A stretch of 6,919 nt of DNA from Anaerolineales bacterium UBA4826 (GTDB lineage: Bacteria > Chloroflexota > Anaerolineae > UBA4142), in the NCBI GenBank assembly GCA_002400365.1, contig DHFK01000051.1, positions 27,986 through 34,904 of the forward strand. Direction: 5' to 3'. The translations under genes and the position numbers were made by a program. Of the stretch, positions 1 to 5,946 are shown piece after piece. Under the pieces are notes generated by a model. It saw only the letters and a list, made by a program, of their open reading frames with translations, had not been told where the DNA came from and searched no databases. Within the stretch, counting starts at the first letter, position 1, and each line of letters begins with the position of its first letter.

Positions 1-918
1 GACTCGACCTCGCGCTGGGGCGAAGCGCTGCGCGAAGTTTCGGGACGCCTGGAAGAAATGCCGGGCGAGGAAGGTTATCCGGCGTACCTCGCGACGCGCC
101 TCGCCGATTTCTACGAACGCGCGGGACGCGTGGTCGCGCTGGGCAACGACGAGCGCATCGGCTCGGTCACCGTGGTCGGCGCGGTGTCGCCGCCCGGCGG
201 CGATTTCTCCGAGCCGATGACGCAGAACAGTCTGCGCGTCGCCGGCGCGTTCTGGGGCTTGGACATCGGCTTGGCGCGCCGCCGCCACTTTCCGGCGATC
301 AACTGGATCACGAGTTATTCGCTGTACGATCTCCGCAAATGGTTTGTCGAAAAGGTCGCGACCGATTGGGAAGCGCAGACTGGCGAAGCGATGGCGCTCT
401 TGCAAGCCGAAGCCAAGTTGATGGAAATCGTTCAACTCGTCGGCAGCGACGCGCTGCCCGAAGACCAAAAGGCGCTGCTCCAGGTCGCGCGGATGCTGCG
501 CGAAGATTATTTGCAGCAATTCGCGTTCCACGAGATTGACGGGTTCTGCCCGCCGCAGAAACAGTACTGGATGCTGCGCGCGATTCTGACGTTTCATCAC
601 GAACTCTCCCGCGCGCTTAGACGCAGCGCATCGCTCGAGCGCGTGATCAAGGCAACCGCGCCGGTCGCGCAGCCGCTTGATACGGGCGGCGTCCCGAGCA
701 AGATGCAGGAGAGTCCGGCGGGCGGATTGGAGAAAGCCGTTGAGCCAGGCAGCGTGCCACAGCACCCCGATGGCCGCGGGACAATCCTGGAACGCGCGCT
801 GCGACTGCCCGTCGTCGCGGAAATCGCGCGCATGAAAGAATGGCAGCACGCCGAGTCCGAGATGCGCGGCAAAGCAATCATCGCGGAAATAGAAAAGGAA
901 CTGGCGACGGTCCGGTGA
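1..918 (+). CDS. ntpA: V/A-type ATPase catalytic subunit A, 3' part (5' end outside window)
   Basis: This is the C-terminal 305 residues of the catalytic A subunit of a membrane rotary ATPase, which couples ATP hydrolysis or synthesis to H+ or Na+ movement. The reading frame is open to base 1, so the gene starts upstream; the ATG at 58 is internal. The first visible residues, DSTSRWGEALRE, are the family's Walker B region. They are followed by EEMPGEEGYPAYLATRL, then SPPGGDFSEP (residues 63-72) and RRRHFPAINW, all hallmarks of subunit A. The P-loop lies upstream and cannot be seen. The C-terminal helical domain (FHEIDGFCPPQKQYWML, then LPVVAEIARMKEW) is present, but an extra stretch of about 49 residues interrupts it (see 658-804). 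The gene ends with TGA at 916-918, which already forms part of the repeat spacer before subunit B. The A-B-D order is standard for this complex. Family assignment is very secure; the ion carried cannot be told from this subunit. Confidence 0.97.
   Translation, partial: DSTSRWGEALREVSGRLEEMPGEEGYPAYLATRLADFYERAGRVVALGNDERIGSVTVVGAVSPPGGDFSEPMTQNSLRVAGAFWGLDIGLARRRHFPAINWITSYSLYDLRKWFVEKVATDWEAQTGEAMALLQAEAKLMEIVQLVGSDALPEDQKALLQVARMLREDYLQQFAFHEIDGFCPPQKQYWMLRAILTFHHELSRALRRSASLERVIKATAPVAQPLDTGGVPSKMQESPAGGLEKAVEPGSVPQHPDGRGTILERALRLPVVAEIARMKEWQHAESEMRGKAIIAEIEKELATVR
658..804 (+). other. Apparent in-frame insertion in the C-terminal domain of subunit A
   Basis: In the family, a short segment of the type LEEIL-x-LPVREEIARMK follows the conserved KQYWMLRAILTF helix directly. 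Here that segment seems split: SLERVIKA (around 631-654) is followed by roughly 49 residues rich in Pro, Gly, Ser and Glu, and the expected LPVVAEIARMKEW only appears from 805. The added stretch contains GGVPSKMQESPAGG and EPGSVPQHPDGRG, looks hydrophilic and disordered, and keeps the frame without stops. Its last part, TILERALRLPVVAE, resembles the start of the segment (SLERVIKATAPVAQ), so partial duplication is possible. The boundaries are judged by eye against remembered family members and may be off by several codons. Confidence 0.55.
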
Positions 919-1001
919 TTTCAGATTTATGATTTCAGATTTCAGATTTGAAACCAACGCAGCGCAAATCATTAATCTGAAATCTGAAATCTCAAATTGA
1001 T
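917..1001. repeat. Inverted arrays of a 7-base repeat filling the A-B spacer
   Basis: Units of GATTTCA and close variants start every 7 bases at 917, 924 (GATTTAT), 931, 938 and 945 (GATTTGA). After a short unrelated core (about 952-966), the reverse complement returns: exact TGAAATC units at 978-984 and 985-991, flanked by degenerate units (ATTAATC at 971, TCAAATT at 992). The array begins inside the TGA stop of subunit A and ends one base before the ATG of subunit B. It is AT-rich against GC-rich flanks. The repeat is directly visible; its origin and role are unknown. Confidence 0.85.
931..991 (+). promoter_or_regulatory. Long intercistronic hairpin between subunits A and B
   Basis: Bases 931-948 are perfectly complementary to 974-991 (18 bp), enclosing a 25-base loop at 949-973. 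Beyond a two-base mismatch, 925-928 can pair with 994-997. In the mRNA this stem would lie between the stop codon of A and the start of B, 11 bases before the ATG at 1003. No T-run follows, so it is not a classical intrinsic terminator. It might stabilise the transcript, tune the A:B ratio or affect access to the B start; these roles are inference. It may equally be only a by-product of the repeat. Confidence 0.5.
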
Positions 1002-1002
1002 T

Positions 1003-2391
1003 ATGATTCAACCACCATCCTTACTCACCAAGCACTACCGCACCCTCTCCTACATCTCCGGTCCGCTGATTTTTGTGGAGCGCGTGCAGGATGTGGGGTA
1101 CGGCGAAATCGTCGAGATCGCCGGCGCGGATGGCGTGACGCGCCCCGGCCAAGTGCTCGAAGTGAACGGCGAGCGCGCGGTCGTCCAGGTGTTCACCGGC
1201 ACGCGCGGACTCGACGTGGACACGACGCGCGTGCGTTTCACCGGCGAGGTCGCGCGGCTCGGTGTTTCGACCGAGATGTTAGGGCGCACGCTCAACGGCG
1301 CCGGCGAGCCGCTGGACGGCGGTCCCGCGATCGTGCCGGAGGCGTTTCGCGACGTCAACGGCGAGCCGATCAATCCCTGGGCGCGCGATCATCCATCGGA
1401 ATTCATCCAGACTGGCATCTCGGCGATTGACGGATTGAACACGCTCGTGCGCGGGCAGAAATTGCCGATCTTTTCCGGCTACGGCTTGCCCGCGAACGAA
1501 ATCGCCGCGCAGGTTGCCGCGCAAGCCAAGGTGCTGGGCACGGGCGAGCGGTTCGCCGTCGTCTTTGCCGCGCTCGGCATCACGCATCGCGAAGCGTCGT
1601 TCTTCATCCAGCGTTTCGAAGCGAGCGGCGCGCTCGACCGCACCGTGCTGTTCTTGAATCTCGCGGACGATCCAACCGTTGAGCGATTGCTGACACCGCG
1701 CGCCGCGCTGACGACGGCAGAGTATCTGGCGTTCACGCACGACTTGCACGTCCTCGTCATCATCAGCGATATGACGAATTATGCGGAGGCGCTGCGGGAG
1801 GTCGCGACCGCGCGCGAAGAAGTGCCCGGGCGGCGCGGTTATCCCGGCTATATGTACACCGACCTCGCGACGATTTACGAACGCGCCGGACGCATCAAGG
1901 GCAAACAGGGTTCGATCACGCAACTCGTGATCCTGAACATGCCGGATGACGACATCACACACCCGATCCCCGACCTCACCGGCTATATCACCGAGGGACA
2001 AATTGTGTTGTCGCGCGATTTGCATCGGCGCGGCGTCTATCCGCCGATCGACGCGCTGCCATGCCTGTCGCGCTTGATGAACGCCGGCATCGGCGCGGGC
2101 AAGACACGCGAGGACCATCGCGGCGTGGCGGATCAACTGTACTCGTTTTACGCGCAGGGCCGCGACTTGCGCCGCCTGGTCGCGATCATCGGCGAAGCCG
2201 CGCTCAGCGCCGAAGACCGCCGCTATCTCACGTTCGCCGACCGGTTCGAGCAAGAGTACATCGGACAAGGCAACACGAATCGCGAAATCGCGGAGACGCT
2301 GGCATTGGGCTGGAAGTTACTGGGCGAATTCCCGGTGACGGAGTTGAAGCGGATCAAGCGGGAGCATATCGAGCGGTATGGAAAACGTTAG
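1003..2391 (+). CDS. ntpB: V/A-type ATPase non-catalytic subunit B
   Basis: This 462-residue protein is the regulatory B subunit that alternates with A in the hexameric head of the rotary ATPase. The length is normal for the family. It opens with the beta-barrel segment YRTLSYISGPLIFVERV. In place of a true P-loop it has the B-type motif FSGYGLPANEIAAQ (Ser158 to Asn165). Then follow GYMYTDLATIYERAGRI, NMPDDDITHPIPDLTGYITEGQI and ALPCLSRLMNAGIG. Arg357 in CLSRLM matches the arginine that reaches into the catalytic site of A in homologues. The C-terminal domain contains REDHRGVADQLYSFYA and ends ELKRIKREHIERYGKR. I chose the ATG at 1003; an in-frame TTG at 997 would add two residues. Neither has a recognisable Shine-Dalgarno sequence, because the upstream bases belong to the heptamer repeat. 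Its last 14 bases overlap the start of subunit D. Family membership is very secure; the exact start is less so. Confidence 0.97.
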   Translation: MIQPPSLLTKHYRTLSYISGPLIFVERVQDVGYGEIVEIAGADGVTRPGQVLEVNGERAVVQVFTGTRGLDVDTTRVRFTGEVARLGVSTEMLGRTLNGAGEPLDGGPAIVPEAFRDVNGEPINPWARDHPSEFIQTGISAIDGLNTLVRGQKLPIFSGYGLPANEIAAQVAAQAKVLGTGERFAVVFAALGITHREASFFIQRFEASGALDRTVLFLNLADDPTVERLLTPRAALTTAEYLAFTHDLHVLVIISDMTNYAEALREVATAREEVPGRRGYPGYMYTDLATIYERAGRIKGKQGSITQLVILNMPDDDITHPIPDLTGYITEGQIVLSRDLHRRGVYPPIDALPCLSRLMNAGIGAGKTREDHRGVADQLYSFYAQGRDLRRLVAIIGEAALSAEDRRYLTFADRFEQEYIGQGNTNREIAETLALGWKLLGEFPVTELKRIKREHIERYGKR

Positions 2392-3010
2392 CCCGACGCG
2401 CATGGAGTTGCTCGCCGTCAAAGCGCAAATCGGCTTGGCGGAGCAGGGCCGCGATCTGCTGAAAGAGAAACGCAACGCGTTGATGAAAGAATTTATGAAG
2501 ATCGCGGACCAGGTGATGACCGGCAGCGATGAACTGGAGCAAGCCGCCGCGACGGCGCGGCGCACCCTCGCCCGCGCGGAAGCGCTGGATGGGCCCGAAG
2601 CCGTCCGTTCCGCCGCGTTTGCCGCGCAGGCGGAACTCACCCTGTCGGTCGAAGGCGCGTTCGTGATGGGCGTGCCCGTACCGATCATCGAGCAAAAGAG
2701 CGCGGCGCGCGCGGTGATTGACCGCGGCTATAGTTTGTCCGGCACGTCGGCGCGGATTGACGAAGCCGCGGAACGCTTCGAGGAGGAAGTGGATTTGCTG
2801 ATCGAACTGGCAGCGAGCGAACTACGCTTGCGCCGCCTCGCCGAAGAGATTCGCAAGACCAGCCGCCGCGTCAACGCGCTGGAAAATATCTTGATCCCGC
2901 GCCTGTACGCGCGCCGGGCATACATTGAAATGGTCTTGGAAGAACGCGCGCGCGAGGATCTGTTTCGCTTAAAGACAGTGAAACGCGCCATGTTAAGAGG
3001 GCGCGCGTAA
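2378..3010 (+). CDS. ntpD: V/A-type ATPase subunit D (central rotor stalk)
   Basis: This 210-residue protein forms the coiled-coil axle that turns inside the A3B3 head and joins it to the membrane ring. The family signature is clear at both ends. The N-terminal helix begins ENVSPTRMELLAVKAQIGLA and continues as EQGRDLLKEKRNALMKEF. The C-terminal helix contains EEIRKTSRRVNALENILIP and later EERAREDLFRLKTVK. The middle (about residues 70-130) is the less conserved globular part. Length matches the family. The ATG at 2378 is preferred over the ATG at 2402 because it keeps the conserved VSPTRMEL start. That start lies 14 bases inside the end of subunit B, in another frame, which suggests translational coupling; a weak GGAG lies at 2360-2363. 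It is the last ATPase gene of the cluster, since an unrelated P-type pump follows. Subunit F is not between B and D, so it would have to lie upstream. Confidence 0.96.
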   Translation: MENVSPTRMELLAVKAQIGLAEQGRDLLKEKRNALMKEFMKIADQVMTGSDELEQAAATARRTLARAEALDGPEAVRSAAFAAQAELTLSVEGAFVMGVPVPIIEQKSAARAVIDRGYSLSGTSARIDEAAERFEEEVDLLIELAASELRLRRLAEEIRKTSRRVNALENILIPRLYARRAYIEMVLEERAREDLFRLKTVKRAMLRGRA

Positions 3011-3028
3011 GAGCAAGAGCGGTCAATC

Positions 3029-3056
3029 TTGCGCTAGGCAGTTACGAGCACATAAT
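3029..3056 (+). promoter_or_regulatory. Possible sigma70-type promoter for the P-type ATPase
   Basis: TTGCGC at 3029-3034 and CATAAT at 3051-3056 are 16 bases apart and lie in the 64-base gap between subunit D and the cation pump. Each box matches the consensus (TTGACA, TATAAT) at four or five of six bases. Transcription would begin only a few bases before the ribosome binding site, giving a very short leader. The pump may instead be read through from the ATPase operon. This is weak evidence. Confidence 0.3.
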
Positions 3057-3063
3057 CTAATCC

Positions 3064-3069
3064 AAGGAG
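3064..3069 (+). promoter_or_regulatory. Shine-Dalgarno site of the P-type ATPase
   Basis: AAGGAG lies five bases before the ATG at 3075, ideal spacing. It decides the start: the in-frame GTG at 3069 overlaps the site itself and so cannot be the start. It is the only strong ribosome binding site in the window. Confidence 0.85.
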
Positions 3070-3074
3070 TGCGG

Positions 3075-5885
3075 ATGAAGGCACACGAAATGCACACTGT
3101 CCCGGTCGAAGATGCCGCGGACATCCTCGAGACGCATTTGCGCCAGGGCTTGACGAGCCGCGAAGCGCAGGCGCGCGTAAAGCAGTTTGGCTATAACGAA
3201 CTGAAAGAGCGCCCGCGCCCCGGTTTCTTTAGACTGCTGCTCGCTCAACTCAACAGTTTCCTGGTGATCATCCTCATCGCGGCTGCCGCGATCTCGCTGT
3301 TACTGGGCGAGGTCGTGGACGCCACCGCGATCATGGCGATCGTCGTCCTGAACGCGGTCATCGGCGTCGTCCAAGAGTCCAAAGCCGAGCAAGCCCTGGC
3401 GGCGCTAAAGAAGATGGCAGCCCCCACCGCCACGGTCATCCGGGATGGCAGCCAGTTCGCCATCCCCGCGCGAGAACTGTTGCCCGGGGACATCGTGCTC
3501 CTCGAAGCCGGCAACTATGTGCCGGCAGATATGCGCCTGATCGAAAGCGTGAATTTGAAAATTGACGAGGCATCCCTGACCGGCGAGTCGGTCCCCGTGA
3601 ACAAGAATGCCAACGCGGTCTTCGACAAGGACATTCCCATTGGCGATCGCAAGAATTCCGCTTTTATGGGCACGCTCGTGACTTATGGGCGCGGCAAGGG
3701 GCTGGTCACCGCGACCGGGATGCACACGCAGATCGGTATGATCGCCGACATGATCCAGTCCTACGACGAAGAACCCACGCCCTTGCAATTGAAACTCGAT
3801 CAACTGGGCAAATGGCTGGGGACCGTGGCTCTCGCCATTTGCGGCATCATCTTCGTCTTCGGCATCATCCGCGACACGCACCCGGGGACGATTCTGACCA
3901 GTGGGCTGGTCGCGTATTTGCAGGCGGAAGAAAAAGATATTATCGAACTGTTCATGACCGCCGTCAGTCTAGCCATCGCGGCGGTGCCGGAAGGATTGCC
4001 CGCCGTCGTCACCATCTGCCTGGCGCTGGGCATGCAGCGCATGGTCAAGCGCCACGCGTTGATTCGCAAACTGCCGGCGGTCGAAACCCTGGGCTGCGCG
4101 ACGGTGATCTGTTCGGACAAGACGGGCACGTTGACGCAGAACGAAATGACGGTGGTGCGCGGCTGGGCGAGCGGAGAAATGTTTCAGGTGACCGGCGAGG
4201 GCTATAATCCCGAAGGGCAGTTCTTTCGCGACGGCGCGCCGTTCGGTCCGGCGACGGAGACCGCCACCGCGCTGCTTTTGCGCGGCGCGTTGTTGTGCAA
4301 CGACGCCCGCCTGGAACAAAGCGGCGAGGCAAACGGCAAACGCACCTGGCGCATGATCGGCGACCCGACCGAAGGCGCGCTCGTCACGCTCGCGGCAAAA
4401 GCCGGGCTGTGGCGCGACGAACTCGAACGCGTCATGCCGCGCGTCGCGGAGATTCCCTTCGACTCGGAACGCAAACGCATGACGACCGTGCATCAGTTGC
4501 GCGATGGCCAGGTCCTTTACCCCGACCTGGCGCGCGCGCCGTTGATCGCGTTCGTCAAGGGCGCGCCAGACATTCTGCTCGATTACTGTGACTGCATTAT
4601 CGTGGACGGACACCCTCAAGCGTTGACCGAGGCGACGCGCCGACAAGTCCTCGCCGCGAACGCGGAAATGGCGCGCCAGGCATTGCGCGTGCTGGGCATC
4701 GCGCTGCGTCCATTGGCGCACGCGCCCGAAACGCCCACGCCCGAAATGCTGGAAAAGAACCTTACCTTTTTGGGGCTGGTTGGCATGATAGACCCCGCGC
4801 GGCCAGAAGTCAGAGCCGCCGTGCAGGTGGCAAAGGGCGCGGGGCTAAAAAGCGTCATGGTGACCGGCGACTATAAAGAAACCGCGCGCGCCATCGCGGA
4901 GGAGATTGACCTCCTGACGCCAGGCGGCGCGGTGCTGACCGGCGTAGAATTGGAAAAGATGGACGACGCGCGCTTCGCGGCGCACGTGGAACACATAGAC
5001 GCCTACGCGCGCGTCTCGCCGCAGCACAAAGTCAAGATCGTGGACGCGCTCAAGACGCGCGGGCACGTGGTCGCAATGACCGGCGATGGCGTGAACGATG
5101 CGCCCGCGCTCAAGCGCGCGAACATCGGCGTCGCGATGGGCATCACCGGCACCGACGTATCGAAAGAGACCGCCGACGTCGTGCTGACGGACGACAATTA
5201 CGCCAGCATCGTTTCAGCCATCGAAGAAGGACGCGTCATCTACTCCAACATCCGCAAGTTCGTGTTCTATCTGCTCGCCTGCAACGTGGGCGAAATCCTG
5301 ATCATCTTTCTCGCGATGCTCGCCGGCTTGCCGATCCCGCTGTCCCCGATCATGCTCCTCTGGCTCAACCTGGCGACGGACGGCGCGCCGGCGATCGCGC
5401 TAGGATTGGAGAAAGGCGATCCGGACATTATGCGTCGCCCGCCGCGCCCAGCCAAAGAGCCGGTGATCAACCGGGACATGCTGATCGGCATCGCCGTCAT
5501 CTCCCTCGCCGACACCGTCGCGGTGCTGACGGCTTTTGGCATTGCCTTGTCGCGTTTCCCGGGCAATCTCGAAGCAGCCCAGACCGCCGCCTTTGCGACC
5601 CTGGTTTCTTCGGAACTCTTGCGCGCGTACACCTCGCGTTCCGAATACTATTCGGTCTTCTCCATCGGCGTCTTTTCCAACCGCTGGATGGTGCTGGCGA
5701 CTGGCGCTTCACTCGCGTTGTTGCTGCTCGTGATCTACACGCCGTTCCTGCGACCATTCTTCGGTACGGTGCCGTTGGGCTTGAACGATTGGTTGATTCT
5801 GCTGCCCTGCTTCCTCGTCGCGCCCGTTGCCGCCGAATTGACCAAGGTCTATTTGCGGCGCAGAACGGCATCCGCGCCTATGTAG
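3075..5885 (+). CDS. Cation-transporting P-type ATPase, type IIA (SERCA-like), predicted Ca2+ exporter
   Basis: This 936-residue membrane pump uses an aspartyl-phosphate cycle to move cations out of the cytoplasm. An N-terminal cation-ATPase domain (about 8-60) precedes TM1-TM2 (about 61-100). The actuator loop has LTGES (Glu171). TM4 carries AVPEGLP (Glu306). The P-domain has SDKTGTLT with phosphorylated Asp348; the N-domain has FVKGAPD (Lys495). The hinge has MVTGD (597-599) and TGDGVNDAP (669-677). Six further helices follow (TM5-TM10, about 728-925). The calcium ligands of SERCA all have counterparts: Glu306 in TM4, Asn737 and Glu740 in TM5 (CNVGE), Asn765, Thr768 and Asp769 in TM6 (LNLATDG), and Glu847 in TM8 (SSELLRAY). 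This favours two-site Ca2+ transport over the one-site PMR1 type, although Mn2+ or Na+ cannot be excluded from sequence. It has its own ribosome site 64 bases after subunit D, so it may be a separate unit or an operon tail. It faces the cyclase gene tail to tail. Confidence 0.97.
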   Translation: MKAHEMHTVPVEDAADILETHLRQGLTSREAQARVKQFGYNELKERPRPGFFRLLLAQLNSFLVIILIAAAAISLLLGEVVDATAIMAIVVLNAVIGVVQESKAEQALAALKKMAAPTATVIRDGSQFAIPARELLPGDIVLLEAGNYVPADMRLIESVNLKIDEASLTGESVPVNKNANAVFDKDIPIGDRKNSAFMGTLVTYGRGKGLVTATGMHTQIGMIADMIQSYDEEPTPLQLKLDQLGKWLGTVALAICGIIFVFGIIRDTHPGTILTSGLVAYLQAEEKDIIELFMTAVSLAIAAVPEGLPAVVTICLALGMQRMVKRHALIRKLPAVETLGCATVICSDKTGTLTQNEMTVVRGWASGEMFQVTGEGYNPEGQFFRDGAPFGPATETATALLLRGALLCNDARLEQSGEANGKRTWRMIGDPTEGALVTLAAKAGLWRDELERVMPRVAEIPFDSERKRMTTVHQLRDGQVLYPDLARAPLIAFVKGAPDILLDYCDCIIVDGHPQALTEATRRQVLAANAEMARQALRVLGIALRPLAHAPETPTPEMLEKNLTFLGLVGMIDPARPEVRAAVQVAKGAGLKSVMVTGDYKETARAIAEEIDLLTPGGAVLTGVELEKMDDARFAAHVEHIDAYARVSPQHKVKIVDALKTRGHVVAMTGDGVNDAPALKRANIGVAMGITGTDVSKETADVVLTDDNYASIVSAIEEGRVIYSNIRKFVFYLLACNVGEILIIFLAMLAGLPIPLSPIMLLWLNLATDGAPAIALGLEKGDPDIMRRPPRPAKEPVINRDMLIGIAVISLADTVAVLTAFGIALSRFPGNLEAAQTAAFATLVSSELLRAYTSRSEYYSVFSIGVFSNRWMVLATGASLALLLLVIYTPFLRPFFGTVPLGLNDWLILLPCFLVAPVAAELTKVYLRRRTASAPM

Positions 5886-5914
5886 GAACCGCTCGCCGTA
5901 GCGATCCCGCGCGT

Positions 5915-5946
5915 GGTAGGGAACGGAGCAGCGTCCGTTCCCTACC
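5915..5946. terminator. Perfect palindrome at the convergent gene ends (possible bidirectional terminator or dispersed repeat)
   Basis: Bases 5915-5927 (GGTAGGGAACGGA) are exactly complementary to 5934-5946, giving a 13-bp stem with a 6-base loop GCAGCG. It lies 29 bases after the stop of the P-type ATPase and covers the stop codon and last bases of the opposing cyclase gene (TAG read from 5944 to 5942). No T-run flanks it on either strand, so intrinsic termination is only possible; Rho-dependent ending or 3'-end protection would also fit. The symmetric, self-contained form also fits a dispersed palindromic repeat. Confidence 0.55.

Noticed and set aside
928..933. TATGAT resembling a -10 box in the A-B spacer
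   Set aside because: It is one variant of the heptamer repeat, and no acceptable -35 sequence lies about 17 bases upstream.
917..1001. CRISPR-like array
   Set aside because: The units are only 7 bases, contiguous without spacers and inverted in the second half, unlike CRISPR repeats.
1279..2268. Long open frame (329 codons) on the - strand opposite subunit B
   Set aside because: Its protein is Arg/Ala-rich with no recognisable family, and it mirrors a strongly conserved coding sequence on the + strand. Long antisense frames are expected in GC-rich genes.
3405..3881. Antisense frame of 158 codons in the 5' part of the pump gene
   Set aside because: Same reasoning: it is opposite conserved actuator-domain coding sequence and has no identifiable start signals.
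3969..4721. Long open frame (250 codons) on the - strand inside the P-type ATPase
   Set aside because: It is a composition shadow of the pump gene: biased towards Arg, Ala and His, with no domain and no ribosome site.
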